Notes: a model not told the origin generated them from the letters alone. Counted from the stretch's first letter, positions 22,132-34,252 are shown. The stretch: DNA of 64,000 nucleotides from Diphasiastrum complanatum (GCA_029204225.1 CM055107.1:24945391-25009390); one strand, 5' to 3'. Numbers and translations are program-made.

Positions 22132-22960
22132 ATGGATTCCCAAGGGAAAGCCAGTCCTATCATGGACAAGCTTGATGGAGCCAATTACCATCTGTGAAAA
22201 TTTAAGATGAAAATTGTACTAATGGCTAAAGAATTGTATGACGTTGTTATAGGTGCAGAAGAGAAACCCGAAGTAGACGACGCAGCAATCGCCAGATGGA
22301 AGCTGAAAGATGGAAAGGCTTTCGCGCTAATCATCCTCAACTTTTTAGATACTCAGATTGGCCATGTATCTGAGGCCTAGGCATCCAAAGAAGCCTGGGA
22401 CATCTTGAGCACACTATAGGAAGTGCGAGATATAGCTTCCAAGCTACATCTCAGGAGGAAATTTTACGCTCTCAAGATGGCGAATGGTGATTCCATACAG
22501 AATCACACCAACCAATTCAAGAACCCGCTGAAGCAAATGGTCACTATCGGATCTATGATAGATGATCAAGACGCAGTGATACAATTGCTTACAAGCTTGC
22601 CATGCTCATATGACAGTTGGGTGATGACCATCACGACACATCCAGAACAAACTCTTTCGAGAGTCATTACTATGTTGTTGCAGGAAGACACGCGAAGGAA
22701 CAAAGTCTCAAGTTCCTCAACTGATTCTCATGCCTTGTACACCAACAAGAGCATGACTAAGTAGAAGAAGAAGAAAGACCCGAAGCAATCAAAGCCAGAC
22801 CAGAAACCAGCATGGCACAAAGAACAGTTGAATTCACAGACGAAGAAGAAACTGTTCAGCAGATATTGCAAGCGAAACCACCACGAAATTCAAGACTACC
22901 GGATACTGCAAGCAAAGAACAACAACAAGAAGTTGTCAAATCAAGTGGCAAATGTAGCTA
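22132..22960 (+). pseudogene. Copia gag
   Basis: The ATG at 22132 starts MDSQGKASPIMDKLDGANYH with the copia gag pattern. The expected Trp after N-Y-x is a TGA stop, and two more Trp or Gln positions are stops near 22378 and 22420. A longer open part follows (about 22423-22764: LHLRRKFYALKMANGDSIQN and SLPCSYDSWV). The zinc knuckle region near 22850 reads RYCKRNHHEIQDYR, with the first and last Cys of the C-x2-C-x4-H-x4-C pattern lost. Confidence 0.85.
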
Positions 22961-24500
22961 CAGAAACTCACAGCCTATTCAAGAAGCGGATCATGATGTC
23001 TTCATGACCAGCCATGAAGGAGCATCTGGCGACAGTTCTTGGTTCTTGGGTTCCGGAGCCACTCAACACATGACCAATCTCATTGGCTATTTTGAGTCCT
23101 ATACACCTTACAGTACCAAGAAATATGTTCACCTTGGCAACAATATCACACAAGCTATTAAAGGTGAAGGTACTATGAGATTGAGTTTTGCAAATGATCA
23201 ATCTAAGCTACTCTTTAAAGTCTTGTATTTACCAAATTTATCTACGAATCTGCTCTTTGTAAGCAGGATCATAGATCTAGGACATAGAGTAGAATTCGAA
23301 TGTGATCAGTGCAAAGTAGTTGATAGGATAGGCAAGATCCTAGCACTCGGAAAGAGACATGGATACTTGTATAAATTAAGTCATTGCTTTTCTGCCTCTA
23401 GTCAGGCGCTCAGTACTTCTATTCATGCAAATAAAATTTTACTTTGGCATTATAGACTTGGTCACTTGAATCATGTTGTTGTACAACAAATGTCTAGACA
23501 ATCTATTGTTCTTGATCTCGACTATCCTCATGATAAAGTCGAGTCATCTATATGTCAAGACTTTCTAGCTGGTAAACAAACTAGGAAACCATTTGAATCA
23601 AGCCATCAGCATATTACTAGAGGATTGTTAGACATTGTACATTCAAACATTTGTGGCCCAATGAAAAATCCTTCGCTGAAGGATGCAAAGTATTTCATAA
23701 CTTTTATTGATGAATTTTCTAGGAGGACTATGGTGTACTTTATAAAGAAGAGATCAGAAGCCTTCAATTGCTTCAGAATCTTCAAGGAGCATCTCGAGAA
23801 GGAGAGTAGAAGGACGATCAAGGCCTTAAGATCAGACAATGGTGGAGAATATATTTCTATTGAGTTCAAGGAGTGCTTCCAAATCCAAGGCATTGAGTAG
23901 CAATTCATCACTCCTTACAGTCCTCAGTCTAATGGCTTAGCCGAAAGGAAGAACTGTACCTTGGTTGAATCAGCCACATGTATGCTAGTGCATGCATCGC
24001 TACCCAAGAAATTCTGGGCCGAAGTTGTCTCCACTGCAGCTTATGTCCAGAACAGATGTTCGACCAAGGCCCTCTCAGGAAAGACATCCCATGAGGTGTG
24101 GACAGGCTCTAAGCCTTCTGTGAAGAACCTATGCGTTGCCTATGCGTAGATCCCAAAAGACACGAGGAAGAAATTGGACGGGCCAAGGTCTCAAGACCAT
24201 CCTGATTGGATATACCTCATCTGATATTACATACAAGTTATATGATCCTGGTACCCAACAAATCTTGTATAGCCGGGATACAGTATTTATCGAGGATCAG
24301 TTTGTTGACATCAAAGGCAAGGACATTGTTCCAGAAGAACCTTCATCACCTGCCATTGGCACAACAATCAAAGCTTCAAGCTTAGGCATGTCAACTGTCG
24401 ACCCACTTCTTGACAGCGAATCAGATGAAGATGTTGCTGCTAACCACGGGTTCATTAGTCAATTTCACCCAAAAGATCAAGCCGAGTGCGCACACAGCCC
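22960..24500 (+). pseudogene. Copia protease and integrase
   Basis: The frame is open from 22812 to 23900 and continues after a stop. The protease site reads WFLGSGATQHMT: the catalytic Asp of DSG is Gly. Next come the pre-integrase HHCC region (WHYRLGHLNH, then CQDFLAGKQ with one Cys changed) and the integrase core (FITFIDEFSRR, ALRSDNGGEY, PQSNGLAERKNCTLVESA), with D, D and E recognisable. The C-terminal segment near 24200 reads LIGYTSSDITYKLYDPGTQQ. Stops lie at about 23898 and 24148. Confidence 0.88.
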
Positions 24501-24534
24501 ATAAGGTATACTCCTGAGTCTGCATGTCTCTTGA

Positions 24535-25089
24535 TACAGGAACCGACAACAGTCGAAGAGGCACTCAGCCAACCATACTCTGATCTTTGGAGAGAAGCTA
24601 TGGACAAAGAGTCTCTAATAGAGAACTAGACATGGTCATAGTCGAAGCTCCTATTGGCTGCAATATCATTGATTGCCAATGGATCTTCAAGATCAAGTAT
24701 AATGCCAATGGAGCAATTGATCGAAGGAAGGCAAGACTGGTAGCACATGGATTCACTCAGATTTCCAACGTCGACTACAGCGAGACTTTCAGTCCAGTAG
24801 TCAAACATTTGTCGACTACAGCGAGACTTTCAGTCCAGTAGTCAAACATTTGTCGATCTAAGCCCTCATGTCTTATGCTGGAGCTGCCGACCTTGAAGTA
24901 CATCAACTTGACGTACAAACAGCTTATCAGAATGGAGTTATATAAGAAGACATCTACATGATCCAACCCTAAGGATACGTTCTAGAAGGTATGAAAAATC
25001 ATGTCTATAAACTACATAAGGCACTTTACGGCTTGAAACAGTTTGGCAGAGGTTGGTTTTGGAGGATCAACACATTCCTCATTGAACTG
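24535..25089 (+). pseudogene. Copia RT, N-terminal part, cut by insertion
   Basis: It reads IDCQWIFKIKYNANGAIDRR, KARLVAHGFTQIS and DYSETFSPVVK. A perfect 41-bp tandem duplication at 24770-24851 repeats the YSETFSPVVK coding and shifts the frame. The sequence continues to the VHQLDVQTAY-like and LYGLKQ-like region near 25030 before the second element interrupts it at 25090. The YVDD catalytic block is missing. Confidence 0.85.
24770..24851. repeat. 41-bp perfect tandem duplication in RT
   Basis: GTCGACTACAGCGAGACTTT... occurs at 24770-24810 and 24811-24851 without differences. The length is not a multiple of three. Confidence 0.95.
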
Positions 25090-25801
25090 TGAAGATTATT
25101 AAAATATTATCTTCCTATCTCGAGTTTGGGGTCATGTCCATGATAACTTTCACTAGATTTCATGTTGTACATATAAGGAGTGTGAATTGAGCACATATCC
25201 TTCTAGTGTAGCTCGAATTTGAGTTAGATAGGTTCAATTGTAATGACATGCAGATGTTTTGATAGCATCAAAGTCTTACTGTATGCATGCAAGCCACATG
25301 CAATCAGTGCAAGCAACATGCAAAGTAGTTTCTGTGATCTACACATGTCTAGAAAATTTTATGAGTTGACATGCAGTACATGCACCATACATGCATGCAG
25401 TTACACATTGGATCTCTGGTAGGTGAATTAGTTCAGTTAAGTGGACTTTCCATGCAACTCCACTGTAGAAATGCGAGTCTCTCTCATGTAGGGAAAGTTG
25501 GGCATGTTTTGCCATATTGTGAATATTGAGATTTTGATGTTTTGGACTCATTCTCTCTCTACCCAAGTTTTCTATGCTTGATTTTCTCTCTCTACTCGAG
25601 AGTAGCCTCTTTTTCCCATACTGAACACTTAGAATTATTTCTGACATTCATTTCTCTGATTTTTTATCAAATGTATGCCATTGTGCTCTTGTCTTAGATT
25701 TTTCAAGCATACTGTTCTTTCATCAATCTTGTGCAATCACAACACCTCACTAAGATCCTGTAGGGTGTGTGGTGAAGTTCACATGTGCTAAAAACTTCAC
25801 A
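25090..25801 (+). repeat. LTR of the nested copia element
   Basis: It begins TGAAGATTATTAAAAT and ends AAACTTCACA directly before a PBS-like TGGTATTAGAG. Its start is inferred from the point where the outer RT ceases. Confidence 0.65.
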
Positions 25802-26789
25802 TGGTATTAGAGTTTCATGCTTTGAAGAGGTGAGGGTGTATACATCAGATCATCAGTGTTTTTGCTTGCAGGAACTCGAATTTTGGAGAAGGATTCAAAC
25901 TCACTGAGAAACAAACAATTTGTGGATCATAATCAAGGCTGATCTGATCCAGCAGAGCTCTGTACGGACAGAGAGCTCACATGTGTGAAATCAGTCCTCA
26001 TTAATGAGTGCTACTTCTCAAGAAATGATCCAATTTTGATGTTCTATAGCTTGTTGGATAGGTATTGGAGAGTAGAATGTGTTGCTCTTGTTTCTAAATC
26101 AATTTGATTTGTTTTTAGAAGAGTTTTAGGCAATCAGAGAGTTTGAGAGGGTAGTCAACTCGTGGGATATGTCAAATTAAGCACACATCTATGTTTTTCA
26201 CCAATTTCATTAATTCTCATTGTCAATCAAGTAGGCTTGGATAGAAGTGAGTGTTCGGAGGTCTTAGACTTTTCATTTCACACATATTATTGTGTTTGAG
26301 TTGAAAGTAAGTTCCTAGAGAGTTTTGTGGTACATTGAAACTTGTGGAAGAGATAGACTTCTTGCTTGCATGTGCTTCTTCTTTGGTGACTAAAGCAAGA
26401 TCCAAATTCAAGATAGATTGATTTTTAGTATTGAGAATTTGTTCTCACATCTATTGCTAGATTTCATAGGGTGGATCGACATCTGTGTTAGATCCTAGAT
26501 TGAGATAGCAAGCAACATCCTTTCAACTCCATTTTTTTTTATCATTACTAGAATTTCTTACCAAGAAGATGTCTTCATTTGGTTCACATTTCTTAGAGCA
26601 CAGTGAGAGATTAACATCTTCCAATTATGCAATGTGGAAGATCAGAATGGAATCATTGTTGATTCTACAGGATGTAATGGATATTGTGAGTGGAGTTGAA
26701 GAAGAACCTGCTGCACCTAATAAAGCTGCAGCATTTCACAAAAGAACCAGAATTGCCCTTCATTTTATAAAAATGAATGTTACCAACCT

Positions 26790-27515
26790 CAATCCAAGAT
26801 CTAATCAATCTAGCATCAAAGAGGTGAAGTTAGTTGTCACACATAGATTCGTTCCCATGAGAGCAATAATACAGTTCAGATTTCAACATGAATGGAAGAT
26901 TCACATCTAACTCTAACATCCATTAACCCTAAGCACTAACACTACATCCACTGATACTACATCCGCTAACACTAGATCCACAACAAAGGTAGCTTACTCT
27001 TTCTCTCTCTCCCTTTCTCCCTCATAAAAGGTATGATAATATGCAGTCCCAATAATAATGAGATCCAACAATTAGCAAAACACAAATAAAGCATGAGAGA
27101 TGGAGGAAAAGTAATAGAGAGCAAGGACATTCATCAATCCATTTCACAAAAGAACCAATCTGCTTTATTGAAATGAGGAAATGAACATGTGTAGGAGCTC
27201 GAGTTGGTCCTTTTTTATAGTAGAGAGAAGGACCTTGGCCTCTGAATCCTATTGGTCCATTTCTGCCTCCCTAATTATTCAAATTTAAAAAAGAGTGGGA
27301 ACCATCCAAATTGGAGGGAAACCTAACTTTATTCAGTAACATGACATTTAGGCCCTGCGACATTAAAAGTCTCGCAAAAAGGCCTAAAGTCCTTTTATTG
27401 ACTTTTAATTAATCAAATCTCTATGTGATCATCGGGTTGGACTTACACACGCAGGGTGCCAAATCCCTCTCCCTTATTAAATAGGGTTAAGGTTGCCTTG
27501 GGATCCGCAAACCCT
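26790..27515. other. Unassigned DNA inside the nested insert
   Basis: No gene or LTR partner was found. It holds a CT-rich stretch near 27000 and ends CCTCCAACA where copia RNase H resumes. Confidence 0.35.
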
Positions 27516-27519
27516 CCAA

Positions 27520-27705
27520 CATCAGCACATTGAAATCAGATATCACTACATCAGAGCAAGGTTCTCAACAAGGAGGTGAGCTTAACGTACTGCAGAACAC
27601 AGGACATGGTTGCAGATATATTCACAAAGGCATTAAGTGTTAATGCACACAACAAATTTTGTGCATTGCTCAGTCTGAAGATCAAGGCATTCACGGATCC
27701 AGATT
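27520..27705 (+). pseudogene. Copia RNase H C-terminus of the outer element
   Basis: It reads HIEIRYHYIRAR and, after a frameshift, VLNKEVSLTYCRTQDMVADI then FTKALSVNAHNKFCALL, ending at a stop near 27705. This is the conserved copia RNase H tail. A purine-rich tract and the 3' LTR follow. Confidence 0.85.
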
Positions 27706-27714
27706 AAGAGAGGG
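27702..27714 (+). promoter_or_regulatory. Polypurine tract
   Basis: GATTAAGAGAGGG directly precedes the 3' LTR start at 27715, as required for plus-strand priming. Confidence 0.75.
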
Positions 27715-28912
27715 TGTTGGATTTATCTCCTCTACTCTCCTAAATCCTATTTTAATTTACCTCCATTCATGCTACATTTTTTACTCATGTTGTCACACAG
27801 TCTGCATATTTACATGTAAAATAAGACAGCAAAAAATTTGACTGTCTACATAAATACAAGTACATTTCCATAGCGAAAAAGACAAAAAATGTGACACTAT
27901 GTTTTCACACATGATTTGTGACAGGTGAAAAAGACGACATTGCCTTACAAAATGTCGAAGGCACCCTAGGAAAAGTGAAGGCACCCTGTAGATCAAATCC
28001 TAAGGCATTTGTCAGAGTGTCGCATTTTTTGCATCTTCACCAACGTTCATTTCAGCAAAGGCTGATGTCGCGGCCTTCTCATGCTCATCCCATGCAACTG
28101 TGCTAACAGATTTGACAACGACAGCAACCACCCATGATCTCCTACAGACAGTACATTCACTTTGTACTTTCTTCATCTGCACACCTATAAAATTGTGTAT
28201 ATATATTGAATACCATTTGTGTATTCTGCACATGTGAAATAACAACGTGTGTGAGAACAATAACATCAGAAACTTAGTAGATGCCCTCGTGCATCAATTC
28301 TTTGTATTGTCAGTAATAGGTTCATTCCTTTTACAGATTGGATTAGCTTTGTAGAGCACGCGGTTTCGTCCGCTATTGTCTTGTGCTCTACAACGTTATT
28401 GACCTATATATTTTGTTATACTTAAATCTGATAACAGCTTTGTTTGTTCTGCGTTCAGATTTGTGTCAACATTGCTATGCTTTCTACATTCTGTCTGACT
28501 CTCTTATTGCTCAATCTGGTAATCTGTTCTTGACAAATTATTATTAGTCTAGTTGTTCGCGACTAATATTCAATCTTGTCTTTCGTGACTAATTTGCAAT
28601 TGATTATCAGTCGAGCTTAGTCTAGCTCTTTACAAATCATTCGCGACTAATAAATTATCTAGTTGTTCATGACAAATTATTTTTCTCATGTTTTGTTGCT
28701 TAATGTTTGGCTACGTAATCAAATCGACCGTGATTTCTATACCTAACATTCTGTTTGTTTCTGATAGGCATAGTCATGCCTAGGGAAAGAGTAATATAGC
28801 TCATTATGTTGTGCACGAATACTTTCCGTTTGAGTTCGCTTCTTTTCGTGTTTGTTTTTTTTCGAGCTATTTTAGTTTCTCAAACTCTCACACCCTCTTT
28901 CAATTCCCAACA
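27715..28912 (+). repeat. 3' LTR, 1198 bp
   Basis: TG...CA ends. It aligns with 20754-21978 over its full length. Confidence 0.92.
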
Positions 28913-28917
28913 ACTTG
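28913..28917. repeat. Target-site duplication, right copy (ACTTG)
   Basis: Matches 20749-20753. Confidence 0.85.
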
Positions 28918-29945
28918 TGTGTGCATAGATCAATAGGTCTTCGTGGACGAAGACTAGCACGCATATTACCAATATGTGCAAAAACCGAGATGAACAAACA
29001 AAAAAAAATGATCGGGCACCTTTTATAATTTTCATTCACATGTGCTAGTCAACAATCAATGTGACAAAAGTCTATTTGTTGAAAATTCTATGCATGTGCG
29101 AGCCTGCCAGGGTGATACATGTCAAATGATGAGTGGTCCATACTATTCCACGTGGTGGCACACAATTGCATTTGGTTCATATAATATTCACACATGTGGA
29201 TTACGGATGTCTGTATATTCACACGTGCGAGGGTCGGGGGTATAAGACTTGCACTCCCAAGGTGATTTTCACTTCTTCTTTTTTGTTGTTTTCTATGGAT
29301 ATCACTCCTATGAAACACGCCTCACTCCACAAGCCACAAAAGCGATATCCCACCCACTCGTACCATCCGTACGTATCGCTTCTCTACATGCCCAAGCCTG
29401 CTTCTCGCTCTTGCCTGCTTCTCGCTCTTGCATCTTTACTCTCATGCACATAAGTGATATCCCACTCCCTCTCTGCTATGGATAGGCTAAAATAAAATAG
29501 GAAAGATTTTTTTTTTCTTGGTTCTGTCGCAAGGCCTCTCGTGGTCTTGAATCCTCCAAGGCAAACAAGAATGCATAATAGTAGCAGGTGGTTGTTAGAG
29601 ATAAAGAAATATCAAAGATCAACCACTCTTCTGATTCCGAAAGTCCTCTTCTACCAGTTGATTTGCCAAATTGCAACAGTTGATTTGGGAAGTTTTGTTA
29701 GGTTCGCACCGGGGGAACTATAGTGCTTGCAAGAAGCTGCTAAGGATTATCAGAGTCTATTTTGATTCATTTTTGCTAGCCATTCATGCCAAGCAGGTAA
29801 CCATAATGCCCAAGGATTTTCAGTTGCTTTATAATGAGAGAGAGATATTGTAGACTTCATAAGAGGGAGCCATCTGCACCAAAAGATGAGCCCCTAAATA
29901 GAAAAAATCTTTTTACAAAAAGGCCTCGCAAGCAAAAAAGCCCCT
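28918..29945. other. Non-coding stretch
   Basis: No gene. A short perfect hairpin (GTCTTCGT, GG, ACGAAGAC) lies at 28937-28954. It continues the pre-insertion site of the copia element to its left. Confidence 0.4.
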
Positions 29946-29959
29946 AAAAATCTTTGGTT

Positions 29960-31314
29960 GTATATGTTTTGTTCACATTCCTAAATAGCTTAGGAAGAAG
30001 TTGGATCATAGGACAAATAAATGTATTTTCATTGACTATCCTGATGAACATAAAGCTTACAAAGTTTATGATCCATTCACCAATGTAGTATTTGTCTCTA
30101 GGGATGTAATATTTCAAGAACATACATACTATGATTTTAAACAACCATCAATAAATGATGGTATGTCATTTCATCCTATTTTACGTAGCATGGAATCTTC
30201 CAACGATAATGTTTCTTCTACAAAACCTACAGCTACAGCTACAGAAGCTAAGCAGCCGATAGTACCTATCATCAAACCAGACCAAGCCAGCTCGAGCAGA
30301 TCTGGAGAAATTCAAGAAGAAGCATCGTCGCATCTTGGTCAACCAAACGTCCACAGATTCTCATGGACTCGAACAGTTCCTGAGAGGTACACACCTCAAT
30401 CATTCTGGACTTCATCAGAAGAACCAGAGAGCTTAGCCGAAGCAATTAACTCTAAGAATACTGTGAAGTCGCAAGAAGCCATGGAAAGCAAGCACAACTC
30501 ACTTTTGACAAACTAGGCCTAGACACTGGTCCACTTCCCAACTCACAAGAGAGTTTTCGACAAATTCAAGAAGAAGATCAACTCTGATGGTTGCATTGCT
30601 AAATGAAAAGCACAACTGGTGGCTAAAGGATCCACTCAAGTCCAAGGAGTGGATTATCGAAAAAAATTTAGTCTTCTCGTCAAGATGTAGTCAATCAGGG
30701 CTCTAATTGTATTAGTAGCCTCGGAAGATCTCGAAATACACCAAATAAAGAGAATGATGAGATATATTCATGGAAGTTTAGATCACATTTTATGCTACAA
30801 TGGAAATGTTATCGACCCACTCATCTGCAAGGCTAATCTAGACTCAGATTGGAGAGGAATAGTCTCTACCAGAAAATCTACCTCCGGGTTTTATTTCTAT
30901 TTGGCAGGGGGACCGATTTCGTGGAACTCAAGAAAGCAAAAATCAGTCACACTTTCTTTGACCAAGACAGAGTACATCATGTCAAGCTTTAAAAGAAGTT
31001 GTATGGATCAGGTTATTACTTTGCAACTTACATCACACACAATTCAATGCTACCACCATTCTGTGTGACAATTTGAGCTGTATTTCACTGTCACTAAATT
31101 CTTAATTTCATGGCAAATTCAAGCACAGAAATCCAGTATCATTTCATTCGGAAGAAAGTTTTCTCAGGGGAAGTGATCCTTCAATACTGCTCCACAACAA
31201 AAATGGCCACAGACATCTTCACCAAAGTGCTCCCCAGGATCGAGCACCAGAAGTTCTTCAACATGCTGAACCTGACGAAGATACCAAGGCACCAACCGTG
31301 GCCTTAAGGGGGAC
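29960..31314 (+). mobile_element. Copia pol fragment, integrase end to RNase H
   Basis: The integrase C-terminus reads CIFIDYPDEHKAYKVYDPFT then FVSRDVIFQEH. After a 110-residue Ser/Thr-rich linker, the RT start appears (KRVFDKFKKK, KAQLVAKGSTQVQGVDY). Almost all of RT is missing. A frame near 30754-31068 then gives the RT tail and RNase H (MMRYIHGSLDHILCYNGN, DSDWRGIVSTRKSTSGFYFY, WNSRKQKSVTLSLTKTEYIM), with Glu at the SSxEAEY-like position kept. Polypurine AAGGGGGAC ends at 31314. The 5' end is truncated, with no LTR on the left. Confidence 0.85.
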
Positions 31315-31317
31315 TAT

Positions 31318-32220
31318 TGAAAATTAAGTCCACAATTGTCTCCTTGGTGAATGACTATTTTTATTTCAAGATTCTTCCTGCATGTTTATTGATCGTTGAT
31401 CTAGGATCAGGTGAAACCAACTTTGGTTCTACGTCTGCTCATCTAATACCTGCAGGAATCACAACTTAGATAGCCAAACTATTTGAAGAACGTCTACAAC
31501 AGGCTTTCTGCTGATCTCTAGCAAAGGATAACCAGTTCTATCATATTTTCATGTTCAATTATTTGAAGATCATTGAAGACTTGGCCATCTTCAAGGACTT
31601 CCACGAATCAACATTTAGAACAGCTCTACAAAAATACATTACTTTTTTGACAATCTGCACAATCACACTAAGTGTTGCGACAGTCTGCATAAATACTCTA
31701 AGTGTCATGACAGTCTATAGAAATGAACTATGTTTTTAACAGTGTTGGCTTTTTTGTATTTCTCTGAAATGTGACAGTGTCAATTTTTTCGCATTTCTCT
31801 GAAATGCAACACTTCAGCATAGTTCAATAGTTTAACTATTTTGTGACAATGTCGGCTTTTTTGCACTTTCCCAAAAAATGTGACACTTACCTTTGGCTTC
31901 TTTCTTTCAACAATTTTGAAGAAGTTAACTTATGTGTAATTCAAAAGTTGTTTTAAAGACACCTTCACATTTTTAAGGGCACTGTCAACATTTTAAAAAC
32001 ACCTTCGCATCTTTATGGACACTGTCGGCTTTTGCAAAATCTTGAAAAGAGAGAAAACTCCCGAAGGTCGTCTATTTTCAACGAGGAATGTTCTAGACAC
32101 TTCCCATAATTTGTGAAGTGAGAGAAAGCCACTTCATGTAAAGTGTGAAGTGAGAGATTTGCAACGTCCTCGTCCGCTTCAACATTCCCTTATTTGTTGA
32201 CCATATATACTGTTACAATT
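31318..32220 (+). repeat. Probable 3' LTR of the copia fragment
   Basis: It starts TGAAAATTAAGTCC directly after the polypurine tract. Its middle (31640-31890) holds imperfect repeats of a GACAGTGT-(C/T)GGCTTTTTTG and TTTCTCTGAAATG unit. The right end is uncertain because no partner LTR is present. Confidence 0.55.
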
Positions 32221-32900
32221 GTCACAAAAGCCGAATACTTCCAAGTACAACGGCTTACCTAATTAGGTGACAAACATTTACTCTAGTTAATATATGGATG
32301 AAATCTATAAATGGATCATCCAGACACACTCTATGTGATGCTCCATCCATGAGACGAATGATTTTGCACCTCCCAATTACGCAGTCATTCTGGTTGTAAT
32401 TGCTATTTTGTTGTGCTTCAGTGTAATGTAGCAGCAACACACTTTTCTATAATGTATAACGTAGATAAATGCTTGTTGTGATTTGAATGTACTTCATTGC
32501 TATTTGATAGCATTTGTTCACTCACTCGGATCAGAACATGGACGTCTATGACTCCTCAATTTTTTATCAGACGATGGCTGTCTTTGACATTTGAGAAACT
32601 TCTGCTATCATAGTGCTCTTTCCATCTATTTTAGAACTAAACTTCTGATTAAATCCATTTCCAGTATTACCATATACAAACCATTTCGAATATCTTCGAT
32701 GGACTGTACTCGTTCTATTTTTTGAGTATGAATTAATTTATAAGATTTTGCTGGGCACCAGAACACTTAAGCTGTGATTATACTTAGCATAAACATTCTA
32801 TTAGACTGTTTTTGCACCTAGCAGCCCATTGTAGCAGAAGAGCTATTCCGCAAATATTCCTGCTCTCTTCTTTGCTCACGTTCTCTATTCTTCCTTGCCC
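32221..32900. other. No recognised gene
   Basis: AT-rich sequence without coding signatures. It may include the rest of the LTR. Confidence 0.3.
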
Positions 32901-32911
32901 CATTAAAGTGG

Positions 32912-34077
32912 ATCATGTTGTGGAGCACAAACCGAATGGATTCACACCATCCATTGCCAACCCCAAATACAAATGGCGAGGCTCATTCCTAAACTCATGC
33001 CAAGTAGCATCCACGTGCTTCCATGCTAGAGAATCGGCACCTTGGCAGGTATGGTCGCTCCTTGCAAATCTTGCATGTAGCGGTGTTCTCCATAGCTTGG
33101 ACATGTGCTTGCCTCCTCAAAGTCATCATTGGGGCATGCATGAATACTCTTGTAATCCATGCTGACCACAGATAACATTTTCCTGGCTTCTTGTCGAGAC
33201 GCCGCCATGGTGTTATTTGGAGGCAGCATTTTTCTGAGCAAACTACAACTAAATATATATATATGTAATTAATTATATATAGTTTCTCACAACGCATGAA
33301 AAAATAAAATGAGATGAGATCAGTTTGTCTATAACACACAAGAAGCTTGCAAGCTTATCCAAACAACTCTGTGAAGCTCGCATCCGACCACCCGTACTTA
33401 GTTTGCAAGTTCAAAAGTAACAAACAAGCTTGCAACTTTGACATTTGCCCACCTTTGTACAAAGGAGTGGATGCCAAGCCACACATCATCTCTTCTTCGC
33501 TTGTCAATGTGTCCTCGGGTGGGTTCGTGAAGATTGCATCCATCATGTCATCCATGTCCCCCTTGTGATCATGCGCTGTGAATGGCACATCCTCGTGTAT
33601 TGTGTCTCCTTGGGACATATCTTCGTGCAAGTCCACGAGTGGTGTATGCGAGGAAAGTGGTGGCTCTCGTGCACTTGCACATCTGAATCTTGCGGATTGC
33701 ATGGAAACATCTGGTTGAATTCTTCGATAGTCATGTGAGTGCAAGTCATCATCCTACACAATACAAGTGCAACAATAGTCAAGAACAACAAAATATTCCT
33801 CCAATTGTGAAGACCGCCAAAAATAACATACAAGGTAAGGGTGCATGCAATCATGTTTTTTAGCAATACAAAGTGCTTTGCAAATCAGAACTCACTGAAG
33901 AACGGACTTTGGGCCACACAAATAATGACTCTCTCTCAATATGTCTATACATGCGAACGTGTAATATAGTAATATGTCACTCTTGTCACAGTGCATACTT
34001 ACATCGTATACATGGGCATGGTATTCTCTAGTATAGCCAGGACTCTGATCCAATATGTGATGGTCCGGCCTCATCAT
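32912..34077 (-). pseudogene. CACTA (En/Spm) TNP2-like transposase fragment
   Basis: The minus strand reads from a possible first exon (33892-34077, MMRPDHHILDQSPG) into 33744-33355, with acidic residues and then KGGQMSKLQACLLLLNLQTK, YGWSDASFTELF, the TNP2 N-terminal region. After an intron-like gap come ARKMLSVVSMDYKSIHACPN and, with a frame change, WHEFRNEPRHLYLGLAMDGV and NPFG, the start of Transposase_21. It stops there, at about 32912, so the catalytic part and everything downstream are missing. The wording matches the larger element at 41790-46040 but is clearly diverged, so this is a separate CACTA copy. Confidence 0.85.
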
Positions 34078-34252
34078 CTGAAGAACACGAACGTGAACTC
34101 GCCATTTGCATCAGTGCACCTTGATGTTGACAATGGATGGAACACAATACATAAAACTAACTAATTGAATACAGTGAGACGAATACAAGACATGTTTATA
34201 ATTACTAATTTTGAGTCTAGTGCAACTAGTCTCTTAAATTCATCAACAAAAG

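Larger units (their letters stand above)
25090..27515 (+). mobile_element. Second copia element nested in RT, composite
   Basis: The left part is an LTR (25090-25801, TG...CA) followed by PBS-like TGGTATTAGAG at 25802 and a copia gag start at 26569 (MSSFGSHFLEHSERLTSSNY, then WKIRMESLLILQDVMDIVSG). After about 26790 the gag similarity stops, and 700 bp of unrelated non-coding DNA follows up to the resumed RNase H of the outer element at about 27520. No pol and no second LTR were found, so the insert is internally deleted or composite. The gag resembles the element at 35380, not the host element. Confidence 0.75.
20754..28912 (+). mobile_element. Complete-length Ty1/copia element, nested and decayed
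   Basis: 8159 bp bounded by long direct repeats starting TGTTGGATTTATCTCC and ending CAATTCCCAACA, with a 5-bp duplication ACTTG outside both. It contains a PBS, gag, protease, integrase, the start of RT, a second element (about 25090-27515), the RNase H end, a polypurine tract and the 3' LTR. It follows the copia gene order with integrase before RT. Many stops and frameshifts make it non-autonomous. With two full LTRs it could be dated from LTR divergence. Confidence 0.92.
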
